Source: Nocardioides flavescens
Lineage (GTDB): Bacteria > Actinomycetota > Actinomycetes > Propionibacteriales > Nocardioidaceae
Assembly (NCBI RefSeq): GCF_009823805.1
Contig: NZ_WUEK01000001.1
Coordinates: forward strand, 330,688-394,687
Reading direction: 5' to 3'
Length of the DNA: 64,000 bases
Of this stretch, positions 59,736 to 64,000 are shown piece by piece. The position numbers and the translations under genes were made by a program. How positions within the stretch are numbered: position 1 is the first letter of the stretch; each line of letters starts with the position of its first letter. The notes under the pieces are model-generated. The model saw only the letters and a list, made by a program, of their open reading frames with translations, did no database searches and was not told where the DNA came from.

Positions 59736-60827
59736 CTAGCCCCGGGAGCGCCGGCGCAGGCCGAGGTAGGTCGACAGCCCGACCGCCGCGAGCAGCGCCA
59801 CGCCGTTGAAGACGTACTGCACGGCCGAGTCCACCCCCGACAGCGTCAGCCCGTTGACCGAGAACGACACGAACAGGACCCCGATCACGGTGCCGGCGAC
59901 GTTGAAGAAGCCAGGCCGGATCGCCGTGGCCCCGAGGAAGACCGCCGCGAGGGCAGGGAACAGCAGCGACGTGCCCGAGTCCGAGGTCGCACTGCCCTGC
60001 ACCGCGAGCCTGAGCAGCCCCGCCGCGCCGGCGATGGTGCCGGCGATGACGAAGCTCAGCATCACGTTGCGACGCACCGGCAGCCCGACCAGGCGGGCCG
60101 ACTCCTGGTTGGCGCCGATGGCGTAGAGCGAACGCCCGAAGGGGGTGTGGGCGAGGAGGTACCACGCGACGACGGCGATGACGGCGACGATCGCCGTGAC
60201 CTGCGGGAGCCCCGCGACCTTCGAGTAGCTGTAGTCGGTGAGGGTCGAGGAGATCCCGCGGAAGATCGTCTGGCCGCCGGTGTACCACTGGATGAGGCCG
60301 CCGAGCAGGGTCGCGACGCCCAGGGTCGTGACGAACGGGTCGAGCCGGAACCGGGTCACCATCACCCCGTTGAAGAGCCCGATCAGGGCACCGAGCGCGA
60401 CCGAGGCCAGGGCGCAGACCACGAGTGGCGTGCCGTGGTCCGACATGAGCCCGGCCGAGAGGACCATCGACGACGCCGTGGTGGCACCGAGCGAGAAGTC
60501 GATGTGCCCGGTCACCAGCGGGAAGACCGCTGCGAGCGCGATGAGCGCCACCGCGGTCTGTCCCCGCAGGACGGAGTTGACGTTGTTGAGCGAGGAGAAG
60601 ACCTCGCCGCTCGTCGGGATCACGGTGAACCCCACGCAGATCACGACCAGCAGCGCGAGGAGGGCGTAGCGCTCGGCGAGGCCGAGCGCCGACAGCGAGG
60701 ACGGCCGCGTCCGCCCGGGGGCGGGGGGCGCGGCGGAGGCGGTCGGGGCCGTCGGGTCGGCACCGGCCGCCGCCTCCGCCGTCGGGAGCGGTCCGGTCGC
60801 GAGGCGCGGTTGCTCGGTCTGGTTCAT
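59736..60827 (-). CDS. ABC transporter permease, RbsC-like
   Basis: A 363-residue polytopic permease (about ten helices) of the ribose-type BPD_transp_2 family. A 45-residue Ala/Pro/Thr-rich cytoplasmic N-terminus precedes helix 1. VTGHIDFSLGATTASSMVLSAGL, FNGVMVTRFRLDPFVTTLGVATLLGGLIQWYTGG and YAIGANQESARLVGLPVRRNVMLSFVIAG (the EAA-like loop region) are characteristic. ATG 60827 in ATGA overlap with the ATPase. The stop is 6 bp before the cyclodeaminase-like gene. Confidence 0.93.
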   Translation of the reverse strand: MNQTEQPRLATGPLPTAEAAAGADPTAPTASAAPPAPGRTRPSSLSALGLAERYALLALLVVICVGFTVIPTSGEVFSSLNNVNSVLRGQTAVALIALAAVFPLVTGHIDFSLGATTASSMVLSAGLMSDHGTPLVVCALASVALGALIGLFNGVMVTRFRLDPFVTTLGVATLLGGLIQWYTGGQTIFRGISSTLTDYSYSKVAGLPQVTAIVAVIAVVAWYLLAHTPFGRSLYAIGANQESARLVGLPVRRNVMLSFVIAGTIAGAAGLLRLAVQGSATSDSGTSLLFPALAAVFLGATAIRPGFFNVAGTVIGVLFVSFSVNGLTLSGVDSAVQYVFNGVALLAAVGLSTYLGLRRRSRG

Positions 60828-62398
60828 CGGTCCTCCTCGCGCACGCTCGTCGCGCGCAGCAGCTTGCGGGTCAGGTCGTCGGGGTGCAGGGACTCGGCGG
60901 TCAGGTCCTCGTCCACGCGCCCCTCGCGAAGGATGAGGATCCGGTCGCACAGGGCCAGCAGCTCGCTGGCGTCGGACGAGGCGACGAGCACGGCGGAGCC
61001 GCGCCGCGCGGCCTCGCGCACGGTGCGGTAGATGTCGACGCGCGACATCACGTCGACGCCCTGGGTCGGTTCGTCCAGCAGCAGCAGGGTGGGGTCGCGC
61101 TGCAGCCACCGGGCCAGCACGACCTTCTGCTGGTTGCCGCCCGACATCGAGGTGAACCCCGCCTCGGGGCCGCCCACCTTGACCTTGAAGTCGGCGATGA
61201 GCCGCCGGGCCTCGGCGTACTCCGCCCGCCGGTCCATGCCGCGCCAGCCCCAGAAGCGGCGCAGGCGGGTGACGGAGAGGTTGTCGGCGACGCTGAGCGG
61301 GGCGAACGCCGCCTCGCGGCCGCGGTCCTCGGGCACCAGCGCCACCCCGCGGGCCATGGCGTCCGCCACCGAGGTCGGCGCGTAGGCCGAGCCGTCCAGG
61401 TGCGCGGTCCCGCTCGTGCTCGGGAGGTCGCCGAAGAGCATCCGCAGCAGCGAGCTGCGTCCAGAGCCGACCAGGCCGGCCACGCCCACGATCTCGCCGG
61501 CGTGGAGCGCCAGGTCGACACCGCGCAACGGCCCGCCCGCGAGCGCCTCGGTCCGCAGGCGCAGCGTCTCGGTCGCGCTGGACGAGTCGACCGGGCGCAG
61601 CGCCTCGACCGCTCGTCCGGCCATCAGCTCGACGAGCTCGTCCTCCGTGGGCGAGGCGTCGGTGAGGGTGGCGACGGTGCGGCCGTCGAGGAAGACGGTG
61701 AAGTCGTCGGCGACCGAGAGCACCTCGCTCATGCGGTGGCTGACCATCACCACCGTCTGCCCGGTGTCGGCGAGGCGCCGGACCCGGTCCAGCAGCTCGG
61801 CCGACTCGTGCTGGGCCAGGGAGGCCGTGGGCTCGTCGAGCACCAGGACCAGCCGCTCCCGGCTGTCGGGGCCGGCGTCCTGGAGGGCTCGCGCGATCGC
61901 GACCATGGTCCGCTCGGCGGGTCGCAGCTCGTCGATCGGCGTGCGCGGGTCGACGTCCAGCTCGTGCTCGTGCAGCAGCCGGCCCACCCGGCGGTGCAGC
62001 TCGCGCCACTGCACCCGGCTGCGGGCCTGCACCGGGTAGCCGGCGTCGAGCGCGACGTTCTCGGCGACCGAGAGCCCGGAGAACAACCCCAGGTCCTGGT
62101 GGACGAAGCGGAGCCCGGCGGCGCGGGCGTCCGCGGCCGAGAACGTCGCGAGGTCGTGCTCCCGACCGCCCACCGCGAGGCGGCCGGCGTCGGCCTGGTG
62201 GACCCCGGCCAGCACCTTGATCGTCGTGCTCTTGCCGGAGCCGTTGCCGCCCAGGAGGGCGTGCACGGTGCCGGGCCGGACGACGAGCGAGGCCCTGTCG
62301 AGCGCCGTGGTGGCGCCGAACCTCTTGGTGAGGCCGTGGATGGCCAGCGCCTCGTCACCGGCGACCGGTGCGGTGGGCAGGTCGGGAGCGAGCGTCAT
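60824..62398 (-). CDS. ABC transporter ATP-binding protein, RbsA-like (two domains)
   Basis: 524 residues with two fused ATPase domains. The first has Walker A GGNGSGKST (about 51-59), a degenerate signature (LRPAERTM) and Walker B LVLVLDEPTAS. The second has GLVGSGRSSLL in place of Walker A (Lys replaced by Arg), signature MSGGNQQKVVLA and Walker B LLLLDEPTQGVD. Such asymmetry is normal for RbsA-type subunits, where domain 2 is often weak. ATG 62398; the stop overlaps the permease start (ATGA). Energises import of the substrate bound by the lipoprotein at 62400. Confidence 0.94.
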   Translation of the reverse strand: MTLAPDLPTAPVAGDEALAIHGLTKRFGATTALDRASLVVRPGTVHALLGGNGSGKSTTIKVLAGVHQADAGRLAVGGREHDLATFSAADARAAGLRFVHQDLGLFSGLSVAENVALDAGYPVQARSRVQWRELHRRVGRLLHEHELDVDPRTPIDELRPAERTMVAIARALQDAGPDSRERLVLVLDEPTASLAQHESAELLDRVRRLADTGQTVVMVSHRMSEVLSVADDFTVFLDGRTVATLTDASPTEDELVELMAGRAVEALRPVDSSSATETLRLRTEALAGGPLRGVDLALHAGEIVGVAGLVGSGRSSLLRMLFGDLPSTSGTAHLDGSAYAPTSVADAMARGVALVPEDRGREAAFAPLSVADNLSVTRLRRFWGWRGMDRRAEYAEARRLIADFKVKVGGPEAGFTSMSGGNQQKVVLARWLQRDPTLLLLDEPTQGVDVMSRVDIYRTVREAARRGSAVLVASSDASELLALCDRILILREGRVDEDLTAESLHPDDLTRKLLRATSVREEDR

Positions 62399-62399
62399 C

Positions 62400-63563
62400 T
62401 CAGCTGACGCCCCACAGCTTCAGGTACTCAGCCTTGAAGTCCACGTCACCGCCGACGTAGTCGCCCGAGGCCGGCATGTTGTGGTCGGCGTCGACGACCT
62501 GGAAGCCGTCGCCCTCGACCTGCGGCTCCTCGCCGTTCAGGACCCGGATGGCGGTGTCGACGGAGCCGTAGGAGCCCCACTCGGTGGCGTACCCGAGCGC
62601 GGCGTCGAGTCCCCCGTCGTCGCGGATGAGGTCCATCGCCGCGGCGTCACCGAACCCGGAGGCCACCACGAGGTCCTGGTCGCGACCCGAGGCCTTGACG
62701 GCCGCACCGAAGCCGGTCGGCATCCAGCCCCCGACGGGCACGTAGACCGCGTTGGCGTCCGGGTACTTCTGCAGGCCGGCCGCGAACTTGTCGACCGCCG
62801 CCGTGCCGGCGAAGTCGTCGTTGGAGATGTCGACGCTGCCGACGATCTCGCAGTCGCCACAGGTGGCGAGCTGGGTCTCGAAGCCCTCGCTCAGCCACGG
62901 TCCCCACAGCGGCGAGGTGAACTTGTACTCGATGACCTTGGCCTTGGCGTCGGTGCTGCCGATGAGGTAGTCCGCGACGGTCGCGCCGGCCTTCTTCCAG
63001 TACTCCTCGATCGTGGTGTCGGGCAGCTGGAGCCGCTCGGAGTCGAAGACCGACTCACCACCGGTCGCCGCGCAGTCCGCGCCGCCGGCACCGACGATGG
63101 CGACACCGGCCGCCTTGGCCTGCGTGAAGGGCTCCTGGATGCTGGCGCAGTCGATGCCGACCGGGAACACGACGTCGGCGCCCGCGGTCGTCGCCTGGTC
63201 GACGCAGGTCGCCCAACCGTCGGGGTTGAGCTGGCCGTCGCACACCTTCGCCGTCCAGCCGACCGCCTCGGCGGCCTCGACGATGCCGGCGGTCGGCGTC
63301 GCGCACGACGGCACCTGCTCGCCGCACGAGATGACCCAGGCGTTCACCCCGGACTTCGGCGTGGTCGCGACCGTGGGCGGCGTCCCCGTGTCGCCGGCGT
63401 ACGCCGCCTCGAGGGCCTGCTTGGCCTCGTCGCTGGTCGCGGCGGCGGCACCGGTGTCGCCTGCTTCCGAGGACCCGCTGGAGCAGCCGGCCGCGAGCAT
63501 CGTGCCGAGGACGACCCCGACGAGGGCCACCCCCCGCAGGGCCGGCATGGACGTGTGGCGCAT
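62400..63563 (-). CDS. ABC transporter substrate-binding lipoprotein
   Basis: A 387-residue periplasmic-binding protein of the ribose/sugar type (Peripla_BP_4). Lipobox LAAGC with Cys27 after MRHTSMPALRGVALVGVVLGTM. The mature protein has an N-terminal lobe with PKSGVNAWVISCGEQVPSCA and AGADVVFPVGIDCASIQEPFTQAKAAGVAIVGAGG, and a C-terminal lobe with VYVPVGGWMPTGFG and VVASGFGDAAAMDLI. Six or more Cys form likely disulphides, unusual for the family. ATG 63563 after AAGGAG. The substrate is unknown; the regulon context suggests an aromatic, glycosylated or amine compound. Confidence 0.9.
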   Translation of the reverse strand: MRHTSMPALRGVALVGVVLGTMLAAGCSSGSSEAGDTGAAAATSDEAKQALEAAYAGDTGTPPTVATTPKSGVNAWVISCGEQVPSCATPTAGIVEAAEAVGWTAKVCDGQLNPDGWATCVDQATTAGADVVFPVGIDCASIQEPFTQAKAAGVAIVGAGGADCAATGGESVFDSERLQLPDTTIEEYWKKAGATVADYLIGSTDAKAKVIEYKFTSPLWGPWLSEGFETQLATCGDCEIVGSVDISNDDFAGTAAVDKFAAGLQKYPDANAVYVPVGGWMPTGFGAAVKASGRDQDLVVASGFGDAAAMDLIRDDGGLDAALGYATEWGSYGSVDTAIRVLNGEEPQVEGDGFQVVDADHNMPASGDYVGGDVDFKAEYLKLWGVS

Positions 63564-63665
63564 CTGGAGCTCCTTCGTGTGTCGGCGGCTCGGCCGCCGG
63601 GGCCTGTGACCTCAGTCACGGGGGAGCCTGACCCCGATCCCCTGCCGAGAAGAAGCAGCCGGTGC

Positions 63666-63680
63666 TGATGCCTGGCATAC
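63666..63680. promoter_or_regulatory. Regulon operator, copy 3
   Basis: TGATGCCTGGCATAC, one arm imperfect, 103 bp upstream of the substrate-binding protein start and 32 bp from the LysR stop codon (63712). Preceded by GAAGCAGCC, matching the GGAACCAGC context of copies 1 and 2. Confidence 0.7.
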
Positions 63681-63711
63681 GCCCCGGGCGCGGTCGGGGG
63701 CGGGCCCGGGG

Positions 63712-64000
63712 TCAGCTCCCGGGACCCGAGGCGGTCGACAGCTGCTCGCGCACCGCGTCGAGCCGGCCGAACAGCCAGCGGTGGGCGGGGTCGGAGAGCC
63801 GGTCGGGCGCGAACCAGTAGCCCTCCGCGAGGACCACGTCGTCGAACGGCGGCTCGACGACCGTCAGGTCCGCGTGGCCGCGGGCCTGCAGCCGGGCGAG
63901 GCGCTCGGGGACCACCGCGACCAGGTCGGTGCCGGTGACCACGAAGGCCAGGGGCAGGAAGCCGTAGACCTGCAGCGTCACCCGGCGCTCGATGCCCAGC
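63712..64000 (-). CDS. LysR-family regulator, C-terminal part (runs off right edge)
   Basis: The C-terminal ~95 residues of a LysR effector domain: LQVYGFLPLAFVVTGTDLVAVVPERLARLQARGHADLTVVEPPFDDVVLAEGYWFAPDRLSDPAHRWLFGRLDAVREQL. VVTGTDLVAVVPERLA and the terminal HRWLFGRL helix are typical of LysR C-termini. The HTH is outside the window. It is upstream of, and same-strand with, the ABC operon whose promoter carries operator copy 3, so it is a candidate regulator of the island. Confidence 0.88.
   Translation of the reverse strand, partial: LGIERRVTLQVYGFLPLAFVVTGTDLVAVVPERLARLQARGHADLTVVEPPFDDVVLAEGYWFAPDRLSDPAHRWLFGRLDAVREQLSTASGPGS

Noticed and set aside
58787..59809. Plus-strand frame containing the VVVYESVGSAVQ peptide as a real plus-strand gene
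   Set aside because: Only about 14 residues resemble a protein; the rest is antisense to the cyclodeaminase-like gene. Better explained as a micro-inversion.

Overview
The window comes from the chromosome of a high-GC actinobacterium. Very high GC at third codon positions, frequent GTG starts, chains of genes joined by ATGA/GTGA stop-start overlaps, many apparently leaderless promoters, and the gene complement (group II truncated haemoglobin, EttA, AcpS-type transferase, IclR-controlled pca operon) all fit Nocardioidaceae such as Nocardioides. The genus is an inference. No phage, transposase or CRISPR array was seen.

Region 1 (1-6476, minus strand) is a tightly overlapped operon: an AcpS-type phosphopantetheinyl transferase, a small carrier protein, an acyl-CoA-dehydrogenase-like flavoprotein, an amino acid:[carrier protein] ligase derived from class II aminoacyl-tRNA synthetases, a tandem alpha/beta-hydrolase, a DUF1839 protein, and a GH2 beta-mannosidase-like protein cut by the window edge. 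Together they look like a dedicated pathway that loads an amino acid on a carrier protein, oxidises it and hands it on. The product is unknown. This is the best candidate for an undescribed system.

Region 2 (6.5-18 kb) is mostly housekeeping and orphan genes: valS, a TPM-like protein, an MscS channel, OsmC, truncated haemoglobin, AlkB, ribokinase, a lipase, and a Tat-exported esterase that has decayed (lost start codon plus an in-frame TAG). Region 3 (18-26 kb) holds a giant secreted protein (three LamG domains, a metallophosphoesterase and Ig-like repeats), a NicO-type metal exporter pair, a double-hotdog thioesterase, and a TetR gene facing a 59-residue membrane protein across two matching operators. 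Region 4 (26-42 kb) has thiolase, MarR, EttA, a short SSB, a PrsW/dynamin-like GTPase operon, Xaa-Pro aminopeptidase, a GH6 enzyme, tRNA-Arg, TerC, and a DeoR/MFS divergent pair. Several families of extragenic repeats lie between these genes.

Region 5 (42.5-48 kb) is a complete pobA-pcaHGBDC operon with a divergent IclR regulator: 4-hydroxybenzoate to protocatechuate, then through the beta-ketoadipate pathway as far as beta-ketoadipate. Region 6 (48-64 kb) is a second aromatic or N-heterocycle catabolic island: an extradiol dioxygenase, two FAH-family hydrolases, SDR, ALDH, a C-C-hydrolase-like alpha/beta protein, a flavin monooxygenase, a BBE-type oxidase with predicted bicovalent FAD, an ABC importer, and a LysR regulator cut by the right edge. 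Three copies of a 15-bp palindrome (TGATGCCWGGCATCA) sit in the promoters of its operons and define a probable regulon. The two distal genes of the importer operon, ornithine-cyclodeaminase-like and DHDPS-like, carry frameshifts, and one carries an in-place micro-inversion.
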